Origin: JANQIO01 sp043513815
GTDB taxonomy: Bacteria; Pseudomonadota; Gammaproteobacteria; Pseudomonadales; Halieaceae
Direction: 5' to 3'
Assembly: GCA_043513815.1 (NCBI GenBank)
Contig: CP121313.1
Coordinates: 2,170,001-2,234,000, forward strand
DNA: 64,000 bases
This document shows, one piece after another, positions 51,132 through 60,818 of this stretch. The notes under the pieces were generated by a model, which saw only the letters and a list, made by a program, of their open reading frames with translations, was not told the DNA's origin and did not search any database. The number at the start of each line of letters is the position of its first letter. Position 1 is the first letter of the stretch. Position numbers and translations under genes: made by a program.

Positions 51132-52031
51132 ATGACTGATCAGAATGACAGTTGTTGTCAGGGCAATACAACGAAGAGCCCTCACCAGGATGCGGCGGAC
51201 GGCGATCTTTCAGCAGTCGGTTTTGTCAGCGAATATGATGTGCCCAAAATGGACTGCCCTTCAGAGGAGGGAATGATCCGTCTGGCGCTGGAGGGTGTGG
51301 AGCCGAGCGTTGTTCTGGAGTTTGATACTCCCAATCGCAAGGTACGCGTTTTCCACGGTGAAGACACGGATACAATCGAAGAACGGATGCATTCTGTAGG
51401 CTTGGGCGCCAGGCGCGAGAGAACCATGCCGGTGTCTAGCGATGCAATCACCCATGCTCAGGAAACTGCCCAGGACAAGACAGAGAAGGAAACGGGCGTT
51501 CTCAAGTGGCTACTGCTGATAAATGGGATCATGTTTGTGGTGGAGATCGTGATTGGTTGGTGGGCACAGTCCACGGGCCTGATTGCAGATTCTCTGGACA
51601 TGTTTGCCGATGCCGCCGTCTACGGTGTCGCACTCTATGCCGTCGGCCACAGTGCAAAGATGAAATTGCGGGCGGCGCATTTTTCAGGCTGGTTGCAGAT
51701 GATTCTGGCTCTCGGTGCGTTGAGTGAGGTCATTCGGCGATTTTGGTACGGCAGTGACCCGGATTCAGACTTAATGATGCCCTTCGGTCTGGTAGCCCTC
51801 GTGGCCAACGTCCTGTGTCTGGTGCTTATCACCAAGCACCGCGAAGGTGGGGTGCACATGAAAGCAAGTTGGATTTTCTCCGCCAATGACGTCATTGCCA
51901 ATCTGGGCGTCATACTTGCCGGGGCCCTGGTCGCCTGGACTGGGTCACGCTATCCGGATTTGATCATTGGCTCCATCATTGCCGGAATCGTTCTAAGCGG
52001 TGCCTACCGTATCCTGAAGCTCAGATCCTGA
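51132..52031 (+). CDS. CDF transporter with N-terminal HMA-like domain
   Basis: 299 residues. Residues ~30-95 look like an HMA fold with YDVPKMDCPSEEGMIRLALEGV (one Cys instead of CxxC) and a Cys pair DSCCQG at the N terminus. Residues ~120-299 form a five- to six-helix cation-diffusion-facilitator core, with DSLDMFADAAVYG in the second helix. The usual HxxxD of helix five is here SANDVIANLG, so the metal site differs from CzcD. It likely exports Cd/Zn/Pb or another divalent ion under CadR-like control. Confidence 0.85.
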   Translation: MTDQNDSCCQGNTTKSPHQDAADGDLSAVGFVSEYDVPKMDCPSEEGMIRLALEGVEPSVVLEFDTPNRKVRVFHGEDTDTIEERMHSVGLGARRERTMPVSSDAITHAQETAQDKTEKETGVLKWLLLINGIMFVVEIVIGWWAQSTGLIADSLDMFADAAVYGVALYAVGHSAKMKLRAAHFSGWLQMILALGALSEVIRRFWYGSDPDSDLMMPFGLVALVANVLCLVLITKHREGGVHMKASWIFSANDVIANLGVILAGALVAWTGSRYPDLIIGSIIAGIVLSGAYRILKLRS

Positions 52032-52041
52032 ACAGGGAAGC

Positions 52042-52704
52042 ATGATGAAACCTTCCAATACCCAATCGTACATTCCGGCCCTCAAATATCATGCGCTAAC
52101 GCGGTATTACGATCAGGTGGTATCCCTGACGACGCGAGAAGCAATGTTCAAGTCCGCACTGGTAAGCCAGACTGCCCCGCTTGCTGGACAGCACCTGCTC
52201 GATATTGGCTGCGGAACAGGCACGTTGACCCAGATGTTTGCCGAACGAGAGCCGTCGCTGAAGATTACGGGCCTGGACGCTGATCCAGGCGCACTCGAGA
52301 TCGCCAGAAATAGGCTTACGCCAGTAAATCAGCGTGTGAGCTTACAACAGGGGTTTGCTCAAGACATGCCGTTCAAATCGGCCACTTTTGATGTGGCCGT
52401 GTCCAGCCTATTTTTCCACCACCTGAACCGACAGCAAAAACTTGAAGTGTTAAATGAGATTCATCGTGTCCTTAAACCGGGAGGACAACTGCACATTGCC
52501 GACTGGGGTAAGCCATCATCATTGGCTCAACGCGGACTCTTCTTGCTGGTTCAGTGTCTCGACGGCTTTGAAACAACCCGGGATAGCGTGGAGGACATGC
52601 TGCCGGTCTTACTTGAGGAGGCTGGATTTCTCGATGTCGCCAGAGGCGCATGCATTCCTACCGCTTTAGGTACTATCAGACTGTTCCAGGCAAAGGAGAG
52701 CTAA
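52042..52704 (+). CDS. SAM-dependent methyltransferase, class I
   Basis: 220 residues. Motif I LLDIGCGTGTLTQMFAE (~51-67), the acidic residue in LDADPGALEIA and the post-I strand SATFDVAVSSLFFHHL, then RVLKPGGQLHIADWG are all typical of Methyltransf_11/25. No arsenite-type Cys motif is visible. Only 10 bases after the CDF gene, so it is co-transcribed and probably under metal control; the substrate is not known. Confidence 0.85.
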   Translation: MMKPSNTQSYIPALKYHALTRYYDQVVSLTTREAMFKSALVSQTAPLAGQHLLDIGCGTGTLTQMFAEREPSLKITGLDADPGALEIARNRLTPVNQRVSLQQGFAQDMPFKSATFDVAVSSLFFHHLNRQQKLEVLNEIHRVLKPGGQLHIADWGKPSSLAQRGLFLLVQCLDGFETTRDSVEDMLPVLLEEAGFLDVARGACIPTALGTIRLFQAKES

Positions 52705-52841
52705 TTCTGTGGAACCCACGAGTAAGACACTTGCTCTATTAGAACCAACATTCTACCAAGCCCCTGCGGCCCGGAGGTGGTACGGTGAGTTTTTTAAACA
52801 ATCGTGCTACGATCTATGGTCCTAAAACTATTGAATGATCT

Positions 52842-53213
52842 GTGTTCAAACTAATGTTTAAATTTCGTCGTGCAATAGCCATATGTATTTTGGCGCTATT
52901 GACCAGCCAGTCGGTTATGGCGGGGTTCGGCGAGCATTACGCGGTTTTATCTGGCGATGAGGCAGGGCATACACAGTCTACGGATAGCGCGAATCACTCT
53001 GTCGACAGCCACTCTGATCATGGACAACCCGGCTCTGAAGACATATTCGACACCAATTGTTGCCATGCCCACGGCCACTGCCATGTAATGGGCCTTGGTA
53101 GTTTTATTTACTACGCATCAACACCGTATGAGAGGGGCCTTGACGCATCTTACTCCTCTTTATATCTCTCACGAGAGATTGACCCTCTTTTAAGACCCCC
53201 AACCAGCACCTGA
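52842..53213 (+). CDS. CzcI-like small periplasmic His-rich protein
   Basis: 123 residues from a GTG, with another ATG four codons later. Signal sequence (IAICILALLTSQSVMAG). The mature part is rich in His and Cys: HSVDSHSDHGQPG, NCCHAHGHCHVMG. The layout resembles CzcI, found upstream of czcCBA, of unknown exact role but metal-binding. It directly precedes the CzcC-like gene, separated by a hairpin. Confidence 0.6.
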   Translation: MFKLMFKFRRAIAICILALLTSQSVMAGFGEHYAVLSGDEAGHTQSTDSANHSVDSHSDHGQPGSEDIFDTNCCHAHGHCHVMGLGSFIYYASTPYERGLDASYSSLYLSREIDPLLRPPTST

Positions 53214-53234
53214 TCTCGCCAAGTCCGGCGAGAT
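53213..53234 (+). terminator. Hairpin at end of CzcI-like gene
   Basis: ATCTCGCC-AAGTCC-GGCGAGAT, a perfect 8-bp stem overlapping the stop codon. No T-run follows; it may dampen read-through into czcC or protect the mRNA. Confidence 0.45.
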
Positions 53235-53404
53235 ATCACCTGCTATCGCATAAATTCAGCCCCCGATCTGTCTGGGGTTAGCTTTTTCCTCTGCGGAAAT
53301 ATTTATCCCCAAGCTGAATTTGGCCTTAGCTGCATTGTTCTGTGCTTGCGTTTCGCCTTGGCGGACCAGGCAATAATCAAAGACCAAAGCATAGGGTTAA
53401 CAGG

Positions 53405-54748
53405 ATGTATCAAATACTTTGCGGGGTAGGACTCCGCACTTTCCGGCGCAATCGATTATCGAGCCGTGCACTTATAGGCTGTTTGTTTGCAGCCATGCTG
53501 GCGCTCCCGGTTAATGCTGCTGAAACCAGCGGAACGATGCTGAGTCTGGAAACAGCAATAAAGCGCGCACTTTCTAAAAATCCGGAGATTCAGGTTTATC
53601 GTTTCCGAGAAATTGGACTAAGTGGGTTAGTACAAGCCGCCAATATGCGGCCGCAATTCGAACTGAGCGCGGAAGCTGAAAATTTCGCCGGGTCCGGCGA
53701 TTTTGATGGGAGCGACAGCGCCGAATTTACGCTGGCTCTGTCATCCGTCATCGAATTGGGCGGCAAGCGAATGGCTCGTGTGGCAGCTGTCAGCGCCAGG
53801 CAGCGCGTGCTGGATGATGAGCGTCAGGCACAAGCCCTTGATTTACTAGGCGAGGTGACACGTCGCTATGTCGACGTCGCTGCCACCCAGGCCCGGCTCG
53901 AACTTGCTGTTAGCGCCAGAGCAATGGCACAGGAAGTTGTTCGATCGGTGGCCCGCCGCAGTGAAGCGGGTGCAGCACCAGAAGCCGAGCTTTTTCGTGC
54001 GCGCGCGCAATTTGCACAAGCGAAACTTGTGGTAAGCAAAATGCAAAATCGCCTGCGAGCCTCACGCTTAGCGCTGTCAGTGCTCTGGGGCGATGTCCAT
54101 CCCGATTTTGTGCGGGTCGCAGGAAATTTACATAATCTGGGCGGTGTAGGTGACTTCGATAGTCTTCTACAGCGCGCCGTGCAGAATCCTGCTATTGAGG
54201 TGTTTGCCAGCGAGGAGCGTTTGCGTGAGGCGGAATATCAGCTGGCCAAATCCCAGTCCGGATCAAATATTGACTGGTCGCTCGGTGTGCGGCAATTCCA
54301 GGATACGGATGATACCGCCCTGGTAGCACTTTTCAGCGTTCCTCTTTATAGCGGCAAACAAAACTCTGCTGCACTACAGTCAGCAAGGGCGGCAAGGGAC
54401 GAGGTCTCCACGCGGCGCGAATCCGCCATACTAAACTTGCGCACCCGCCTGTTCGATGCTTACCAACAGCGTAAGTTAGGAATAGAGACTGCTAACTCCC
54501 TGCAAGTAGATATCATTCCCGTTTTGAGCCAAGCGCTCAAGCAAACTCAACTAGCGTACGAAAACGGTCGCTATGGCTATCAGGAGTGGGCTGCCGCACA
54601 GCAAGAACTGATGTCTGCCGAATATGCGCTAATTGCAGCAGCGGCTTCGGCACTCCAAAGCGGCGCCACCATCGAACAACTTACCTCTGAACCCTTATTG
54701 CCTTCGCTGGAAATTGAAACCAGCGACATGACGCAGGAATCTTACTGA
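53405..54748 (+). CDS. czcC: CzcC-like outer-membrane channel
   Basis: 447 residues from the ATG at 53405 (ribosome site AACAGG); an earlier frame start at 53342 is not preferred. Signal sequence (ALIGCLFAAMLALPVNAAE). The outer-membrane-factor repeats are present (SLETAIKRALSKNPEIQVY, FTLALSSVIELGGKRMAR, LAYENGRYGYQEW). It is the duct for the Czc-type pump that follows, with its stop overlapping the adaptor start. Confidence 0.88.
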   Translation: MYQILCGVGLRTFRRNRLSSRALIGCLFAAMLALPVNAAETSGTMLSLETAIKRALSKNPEIQVYRFREIGLSGLVQAANMRPQFELSAEAENFAGSGDFDGSDSAEFTLALSSVIELGGKRMARVAAVSARQRVLDDERQAQALDLLGEVTRRYVDVAATQARLELAVSARAMAQEVVRSVARRSEAGAAPEAELFRARAQFAQAKLVVSKMQNRLRASRLALSVLWGDVHPDFVRVAGNLHNLGGVGDFDSLLQRAVQNPAIEVFASEERLREAEYQLAKSQSGSNIDWSLGVRQFQDTDDTALVALFSVPLYSGKQNSAALQSARAARDEVSTRRESAILNLRTRLFDAYQQRKLGIETANSLQVDIIPVLSQALKQTQLAYENGRYGYQEWAAAQQELMSAEYALIAAAASALQSGATIEQLTSEPLLPSLEIETSDMTQESY

Positions 54749-55701
54749 TGCAAACACATACACGTACCCACATCGAGACCTGGTTGTACTCGATCATACT
54801 GGCAGTATCACTGAGCTGCGTGGTGGTGCCTGCTAATGCAGATCTAGACGTAGATGGCCATGAAAATGAAGAGGCCCATGGTGAAGAGGGCCGTATCGAA
54901 TTATCACCTGAGCAGATCGAACACGCTGAAATAGCTATGGATACTGTCGGCCCCGCCATCATCCGTGAAACCTTGCCGTTATATGGTCAGATTGTGGCTA
55001 ATACGTCGCGAGAGCACAGTGTATCTGCTCGCTTTCCCGGCGTTATCCAGAGCATAACTAAACAGATAGGTGATACGGTGCGTCGCGGAGAAACTCTGGC
55101 AACCGTGGAAAGCAATGACAGCCTGAAATCCTATCCTGTTCTCGCATCACTCAATGGCGTGGTAGTACAGCGCAGTGCCAATGTGGGAGAGCACACTAAC
55201 GGCAGGACACTGTTTCTGATAGGAGACTACTCCAACGTCTGGGTTGATCTTTCAGTGTTTCCCTCAGATATTTCAAAAGTTCAGGTTGGGCAGTCTGTGA
55301 GGGTCGCAAGCCGCGATGCTTCCATTACCAGCGAAGGAAAAATTATTACTGTGATGCCAGTAGGTAGCGCCGCCAATCAAACAACGACCGCACGAGTCTC
55401 TCTCGACAATGACGATGGACTTTGGATTCCAGGGCATTTTGTTACCGCTGAAATATTTCTGTCTGAGACAGAAGTGGCGACAGTTATCCGTGATGAGGCA
55501 ATCCAGATAATCGAGGGAGAAACTATTGTATTCGTTGCTGGCGAAGATGGCTTTGAGGTGAGAGCAATAACCCTGGGGCGCAAGGATGGTCCCATTGCTG
55601 AAGTCCTTAGCGGAATAGAGGCCGGCGAAACTTATGTTTCCAGCAACAGCTTCACGCTCAAGTCTGAGCTTGGCAAAGAGGATGCTGAAGATGGAGATTA
55701 A
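54748..55701 (+). CDS. czcB: CzcB-like RND periplasmic adaptor
   Basis: 317 residues, overlapping the CzcC-like stop by one base. Hydrophobic N-terminal helix then an acidic His-containing stretch (DVDGHENEEAHGEEG) that may bind metal. The adaptor core shows the barrel (FPGVIQSITKQIGDTVRRGETLA), a short lipoyl segment and LDNDDGLWIPGHFVTAEI. It lacks the copper-type repeats of the CusB-like gene, so a divalent-ion pump (Co/Zn/Cd) is favoured. Confidence 0.88.
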   Translation: MQTHTRTHIETWLYSIILAVSLSCVVVPANADLDVDGHENEEAHGEEGRIELSPEQIEHAEIAMDTVGPAIIRETLPLYGQIVANTSREHSVSARFPGVIQSITKQIGDTVRRGETLATVESNDSLKSYPVLASLNGVVVQRSANVGEHTNGRTLFLIGDYSNVWVDLSVFPSDISKVQVGQSVRVASRDASITSEGKIITVMPVGSAANQTTTARVSLDNDDGLWIPGHFVTAEIFLSETEVATVIRDEAIQIIEGETIVFVAGEDGFEVRAITLGRKDGPIAEVLSGIEAGETYVSSNSFTLKSELGKEDAEDGD

Positions 55702-55755
55702 TAATGCCGAGAGCAAACACCTCTTCCTTTTTGATTCGTCTGGCGGGCTTCTACT

Positions 55756-58700
55756 ATGATTGATGCGCTTATTCGATTCTCCATTGCTCGCCGCCTGCTG
55801 ATACTTTTTCTCGTTGCAATGGTGGCTGCGGTAGGTATCTGGAACTACCAAAAGCTCCCCATTGACGCTGTGCCAGACATCACGAACGTGCAGGTGCAGA
55901 TCAATACCGAGGCGCCGGGATACTCTCCCTTAGAGGTTGAGCAGCGGATCACATACCTGGTGGAGTTGGCTATCACCGGGCTTCCCTATGTTGAGGGAAC
56001 CCGATCAATCTCCCGTTATGCCTTATCCCAGGTGACTGTCGTTTTTGAGAAGGGCACTGACATTTACTTTGCACGTAACCTCATCAACGAGCGATTACAG
56101 CAGGCCAAGAGTGAGATGCCTGCGCGCATTGAGCCTGTAATGGGGCCCGTCGCCACTGGGTTAGGTGAGATATTTCACTATGTGATAAAAGCCGAGCCCA
56201 CAGCGCGGCAGGAAAATGGCAAGTCCTATGACGCCATGGCGTTACGAGAACTGCAAGACTGGATCATTAGGCCGCAGCTGCGCTTGGTTCCAGGCGTAAC
56301 TGAAATCAACACGATCGGTGGCTATGAAAAAGAATTCCATATAACGCCGGATCCCTCCGGATTACTGGCCTACGATCTGACATTTGACGACCTGGTGGAA
56401 GGATTGCTCCTGAATAATGCCAATGTCGGCGCGGGGTACATTGAAAGGAACGGGGAGCAATACCTAATTCGAGCCCCGGGTCAGGTCGCCAGTATTGCCG
56501 AAATTGAACGGGTGATTGTGGCCCATCGCGACAATGTTCCTGTGACGATAGGTGATGTTGCGCAGGTAGCGTTTGGCAAGCAGCTACGTACCGGGGCTGC
56601 GACTCTGGATGGCGAGGAAACTGTTCTTGGGACTGCAGTAATGCTACTGGGAGCCAATAGCCGCACGGTATCCGAGGCGGTCGCCAACAAACTATCAGAA
56701 ATTAATAAGACCCTACCAGATGGTGTTACGGCAGTACCGGTCTACGACCGTACGGTGCTTGTCGATAAGACTATTAATACTGTGCAGACCAATTTGCTCG
56801 AAGGTGCTGTTCTGGTTGTCGCTGTGCTATTGGTGATGCTTGGGAACATCCGGGCCGCGTTACTCACCGCAATGGTCATTCCTCTTTCCATGCTCATGCT
56901 TATTACCGGGATGGTCGAGACGAAGGTTAGCGCGAACTTGATGAGCCTTGGAGCCCTGGACTTTGGTCTAATCGTTGATGGTTCGGTTATTATCGTGGAG
57001 AACTGCATTCGACGGCTTGCAGAGCGCCAGCATCACCTGGGACGCGTCCTGAAGCTCGATGAGCGATTTGAGACTGTCTTCAGCGCAACTAGAGAGGTGT
57101 TTACACCGAGTTTGATCAGCGTGTTGGTGGTGATTCTGGTCAACCTACCGATCTTGGCCCTGGTTGGTGTTGAAGGGAAAATGTTCACACCCATGGCGAT
57201 GGCTGTAATCATGGCGCTACTCTCAGCGCTGGTGCTTTCACTCACATTCGTCCCGGCTGCTGTGGCGCTGCTTCTCACCGGTCGTATAGAGGAAAAGGAC
57301 AACGCCATTGTTCGTATGGCTAAGAAACTATATCTCCCAACCTTGGAATCAGCACTTCGATTACGTATTCCCGTGCTCATTGGAGCAGTACTTTTTGTCG
57401 TCGGCTGTGGCTGGCTAGCCACACGCATGGGCGCGGAATTTATCCCCAACCTGGATGAAGGCGACGTAGCAATACAGGCTCTACGTATTCCGGGGACGAG
57501 CCTGACACAGTCGCTAGAGATGCAGTTTCAACTAGAGCGTGCAATTCTCGAATTACCCGAGGTTGAAACTTACTTTTCACGGGTGGGTACCGCCGAGGTC
57601 GCGAGCGATCCCATGGGCCCTAATATCTCCGATGGCTATGTCATGCTAAAGCCTCGTAATGAATGGCCAGATCCAAGTAAATCCAAAGAGCAGTTGCTTG
57701 AAGACATCGACACCAAGCTAGCGCTATTGCCGGGCAATGCCTTTGAGTTGAGCCAACCGATACAGTTGCGTTTCAACGAGCTGATTTCCGGCGTGCGTTC
57801 TGACCTCGGTGTAAAGATTTTTGGAGATGACCTGAAGCAGTTATTGCGCTCTGGTAACGAGATAGCCGAGGTCATCAATCGTATTGATGGGGCAGAAGGC
57901 GTGAAAGTGGAACAGGTGTCGGGCCTGCCCATTCTTTCAATTGAAGCAGATAGGCCTGCGCTGTATCGCTACGGTATCAATGTCGCCGATGTTCAGGAAG
58001 TGATTGCCGCAGCCACCGGAGGTGAAGAGGCGGGACTGATTTTTGAGGGTGATCGACGCTTCTCTATCGTAGTTCGGCTGCCCGAACGTTTACGCAATGA
58101 CCTGACAACCCTCGAGCGCTTGCCTGTGCCGTTACCTCAAGGCGGCTATGTGCCGGTTGGGGAAGTTGCACAAGTCACCTTGGCGCCGGGGGCAAACCAG
58201 ATTTCTCGAGAAAATGGGAAGCGCCGCCTAGTGGTCAGTGCCAATGTTCGGGGTCGCGATTTGGCCGGTTTTGTGTCCGAGGTCCAGCAAAAGCTTGAAG
58301 AGCAGGTGCAGATACCTCCCGGCTATTGGATAAGTTATGGGGGAACATTCGAACAGTTGGAATCGGCTTCTCAGCGACTCAGCCTATTGGTTCCGGTAAC
58401 GCTCGTGATGATCTTTGCGCTACTACTGATGACGTTCGGCTCAGCGAAGGATGCAGCGCTGGTGTTTAGCGGAGTTCCTTTAGCCCTGACGGGCGGCGTG
58501 ATCTTGCTTTGGCTGCGAGATATTCCGCTGTCGATCACAGCTGGCGTTGGCTTCATTACATTGTGTGGCGTGTCAGTCCTGACAGGCGTCATGATGGTAA
58601 CCGCGTTTCGCGATGGACTGGCAAGCGGTAAAGGTATTGACGCGTCAATCCGTGACGGCGCAATGATTCGGCTGCGGCCCATCCTCATGGTCGCTCTCGT

Positions 58701-58899
58701 AGCAGCCCTGGGATTCTTACCGATGGCGCTCAATACAAGTACCGGTGCCGAGGTGCAACGGCCACTCGCGACCGTGGTGATTGGCGGCATTATATCCTCG
58801 ACCTTGCTGACACTCGTAGTGCTGCCTGGATTCTACAGAATGGCCTATCGCAAACCAAAGGCAGTGGCCGAATTTGCAGAAGCGGCCTCTTCGCCATGA
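55756..58899 (+). CDS. czcA: CzcA-like heavy-metal RND efflux transporter
   Basis: 1047 residues, ATG at 55756 after a 54-base gap from the adaptor. HME-RND architecture with LPIDAVPDITNVQVQINTEAPGYSPLE at the N terminus, DFGLIVDGSVIIVENCIRR in helix four (Asp residues of proton relay) and ATRMGAEFIPNLDEGDVAI. The DFG segment at the fourth helix corresponds to the CzcA group. It should export Co/Zn/Cd from the periplasm. Clearly distinct from the CusA-like copy, with a different set of partners. Confidence 0.92.
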   Translation: MIDALIRFSIARRLLILFLVAMVAAVGIWNYQKLPIDAVPDITNVQVQINTEAPGYSPLEVEQRITYLVELAITGLPYVEGTRSISRYALSQVTVVFEKGTDIYFARNLINERLQQAKSEMPARIEPVMGPVATGLGEIFHYVIKAEPTARQENGKSYDAMALRELQDWIIRPQLRLVPGVTEINTIGGYEKEFHITPDPSGLLAYDLTFDDLVEGLLLNNANVGAGYIERNGEQYLIRAPGQVASIAEIERVIVAHRDNVPVTIGDVAQVAFGKQLRTGAATLDGEETVLGTAVMLLGANSRTVSEAVANKLSEINKTLPDGVTAVPVYDRTVLVDKTINTVQTNLLEGAVLVVAVLLVMLGNIRAALLTAMVIPLSMLMLITGMVETKVSANLMSLGALDFGLIVDGSVIIVENCIRRLAERQHHLGRVLKLDERFETVFSATREVFTPSLISVLVVILVNLPILALVGVEGKMFTPMAMAVIMALLSALVLSLTFVPAAVALLLTGRIEEKDNAIVRMAKKLYLPTLESALRLRIPVLIGAVLFVVGCGWLATRMGAEFIPNLDEGDVAIQALRIPGTSLTQSLEMQFQLERAILELPEVETYFSRVGTAEVASDPMGPNISDGYVMLKPRNEWPDPSKSKEQLLEDIDTKLALLPGNAFELSQPIQLRFNELISGVRSDLGVKIFGDDLKQLLRSGNEIAEVINRIDGAEGVKVEQVSGLPILSIEADRPALYRYGINVADVQEVIAAATGGEEAGLIFEGDRRFSIVVRLPERLRNDLTTLERLPVPLPQGGYVPVGEVAQVTLAPGANQISRENGKRRLVVSANVRGRDLAGFVSEVQQKLEEQVQIPPGYWISYGGTFEQLESASQRLSLLVPVTLVMIFALLLMTFGSAKDAALVFSGVPLALTGGVILLWLRDIPLSITAGVGFITLCGVSVLTGVMMVTAFRDGLASGKGIDASIRDGAMIRLRPILMVALVAALGFLPMALNTSTGAEVQRPLATVVIGGIISSTLLTLVVLPGFYRMAYRKPKAVAEFAEAASSP

Positions 58900-59072
58900 C
58901 TGTGAAGCTATTGCGCGAAGACGCCAAATTCGCGCTTGACCTTCCAGTAACTGGTTGGTGCAACTTCATCAAGTTAGAAGAACATGTGGCTACATATCCG
59001 GGAAAACGCGACTGACACAGTGAGAGAAGGCTAGCTTGAACAACTGTATGATTTATGCCCTGAAAAACTGAC

Positions 59073-59954
59073 ATGCACGATCACCAGCACGACCACAAGA
59101 TTTCCTCTTCCAATCGAATCGGTTGGGCATTCTTCCTGAATGTCTCTTTTACCATTATCGAATTCGTTGGAGGCTTGCTGACAAACAGCACTGCGATTAT
59201 GGCGGACGCTGTACATGATCTGGGGGATAGTCTTTCTATCGGGCTAGCGTGGTTGCTCAGCAAGTTGGGTAGCAAAGAGCCAAACGGGTCATTCACCTAC
59301 GGTTATCAGCGCTTTTCACTACTTGGAGCGCTGATTAATGGCCTGGTTCTCATAGCAGGCTCTTTATGGGTACTCAATGCCGCAATCCCCCGGCTCTTTG
59401 AGCCACAGCAACCGCACGCTGTCGGTATGTTCTGGCTTGCCATCCTGGGGGTTGTTGTAAATGGATATGCGGCCTTCAAATTGAGTCATGGGAAAACTTT
59501 GAACGAGCGGGTGTTGAATTGGCACCTGATGGAAGATGTCCTCGGATGGGTGGCTGTACTGATTGTTGCAGTGACTTTGATGCTTGTAGACTGGCCCATC
59601 CTTGATCCACTACTGTCTATTGGATTCACACTTTTTATACTCGTTAACGTCGTGAAAAACCTGATCGATGCGGTTTCTCTAATTATGCAAGGCACTCCGA
59701 GCGGCGCTCTCCATTCTCGCGTCGTGGAAACTTTGCTAGAAATTGAGCACGTTGAAGAAACCCACCATGTTCATTTGTGGTCGCTGGATGGCGAAAGTCA
59801 TGTGCTAACGGCCCATCTACGATTAGATGAGACTGTAGACCCGGAGAAGCAGAAGGAGATGAAGGAGGCAATAGGCAAAGCCCTTGATCCCTTTAGCTTC
59901 CTCCATACGACCATCGAGTTAGAGTTCCCGGACGAATACTGCCGAGACAATTGA
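59073..59954 (+). CDS. czcD: CzcD-like CDF zinc/cadmium transporter
   Basis: 293 residues. N-terminal His-rich tail (HDHQHDHK), six membrane segments, the two HxxxD metal sites in ADAVHDLGDSLSIG (helix two) and HLMEDVLGW (helix five), and a C-terminal cytoplasmic domain (~210-293) with EETHHVHLWSLDGESHVLTAHL. It exports Zn(II)/Cd(II)/Co(II) to the periplasm, where the Czc pump takes over. The 172-base gap before it has no recognised feature. Confidence 0.92.
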   Translation: MHDHQHDHKISSSNRIGWAFFLNVSFTIIEFVGGLLTNSTAIMADAVHDLGDSLSIGLAWLLSKLGSKEPNGSFTYGYQRFSLLGALINGLVLIAGSLWVLNAAIPRLFEPQQPHAVGMFWLAILGVVVNGYAAFKLSHGKTLNERVLNWHLMEDVLGWVAVLIVAVTLMLVDWPILDPLLSIGFTLFILVNVVKNLIDAVSLIMQGTPSGALHSRVVETLLEIEHVEETHHVHLWSLDGESHVLTAHLRLDETVDPEKQKEMKEAIGKALDPFSFLHTTIELEFPDEYCRDN

Positions 59955-59975
59955 AAACTCATAGAGATAGCTATC

Positions 59976-60551
59976 ATGACATCGGACACCTGGCTCATAT
60001 TGCTTCACCAAGTCCTATTTCAGGGCATGTTTCTGGCAAAGAATATCCTGCTTCGGCAAAGGCTCCGGCAGCCCATCAGGGGCTTTAACGTGGAGGCTAA
60101 TCTGTCCATAGCATTCTTTGCAATTTTCATTGGAATAGCACTCTGGTTGTCTTTGGGGCCAGGAACCAACGGCCCTGCATGGGGCCCGGCTCAAGCTATT
60201 GCCGGGTTGCTCATGTTGGCAAGCCTGAGCATCGCCGCCGCGTCTCTTAAAGACCTCGGCGACTCCTGGCGAGTGGGAGTTATTGAGGAACAGGAGACTG
60301 AGTTGATAGAAACTGGGATCTATCGATTCAGCAGAAATCCGTATTTTTTGGCGTACCTGCTGATGTTCGCAGCATACACGACGTTACTTACTAGTCCTTT
60401 GCTACTCGTGCTTTCAGTTATCGGTTTCCTGATGATACATGCCATGGTTATTCGGGAAGAACGTTATTTGATGAGCGCACACAAGACTGACTACGAGCGC
60501 TATCGGCAGCGTGTCCCCAGATATCTAAACCTGCGTCACCTCAAACAATAG
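59976..60551 (+). CDS. Isoprenylcysteine carboxyl methyltransferase-like protein
   Basis: 191 residues with four to five membrane segments. The C-terminal pattern RNPYFLAYLLMFAA and REERYLMSAHKTDYERYRQRVPRYL is typical of the ICMT/PEMT-type family. Such proteins near czc loci have unknown substrates, probably lipids or small molecules. It is 21 bases after the CDF gene and co-oriented. Confidence 0.85.
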   Translation: MTSDTWLILLHQVLFQGMFLAKNILLRQRLRQPIRGFNVEANLSIAFFAIFIGIALWLSLGPGTNGPAWGPAQAIAGLLMLASLSIAAASLKDLGDSWRVGVIEEQETELIETGIYRFSRNPYFLAYLLMFAAYTTLLTSPLLLVLSVIGFLMIHAMVIREERYLMSAHKTDYERYRQRVPRYLNLRHLKQ

Positions 60552-60615
60552 TTGAGTAAATTCTGATGCGCGCATTCGAGTAACCTGGTCGTACTCACGA
60601 ACCGATCGTGCTAGT

Positions 60616-60734
60616 GGTGCCTAACCCGGGGGCACCAACTTTTCCGCAAAAGTTGGGAATAGTGTGTACTGGAAAGATAACCCTTTACCCTGGTGGAGCT
60701 AAACTAGGAAGCGCTCGTGACTGCCTCACGAGCG
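60616..60734. repeat. Cluster of three perfect or near-perfect hairpins
   Basis: GGTGCC...GGCACC (60616-60636), CAACTTTT-CCGC-AAAAGTTG (60636-60655) and CGCTCGTGA-CTGCC-TCACGAGCG (60712-60734, 9-bp stem). No T-runs. They lie in the 267-base gap between the czc block and the Gabija-like genes. The cluster could stop transcription from the left, or be a recombination site at a module boundary. Confidence 0.5.
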
Positions 60735-60818
60735 AAAGTCTCATTAGTGAGTAGATTTGAGGCTAGACTCTATTGTTGATGTACATATGGACATGCAAAC
60801 AAACTAATAGGGATAGCC

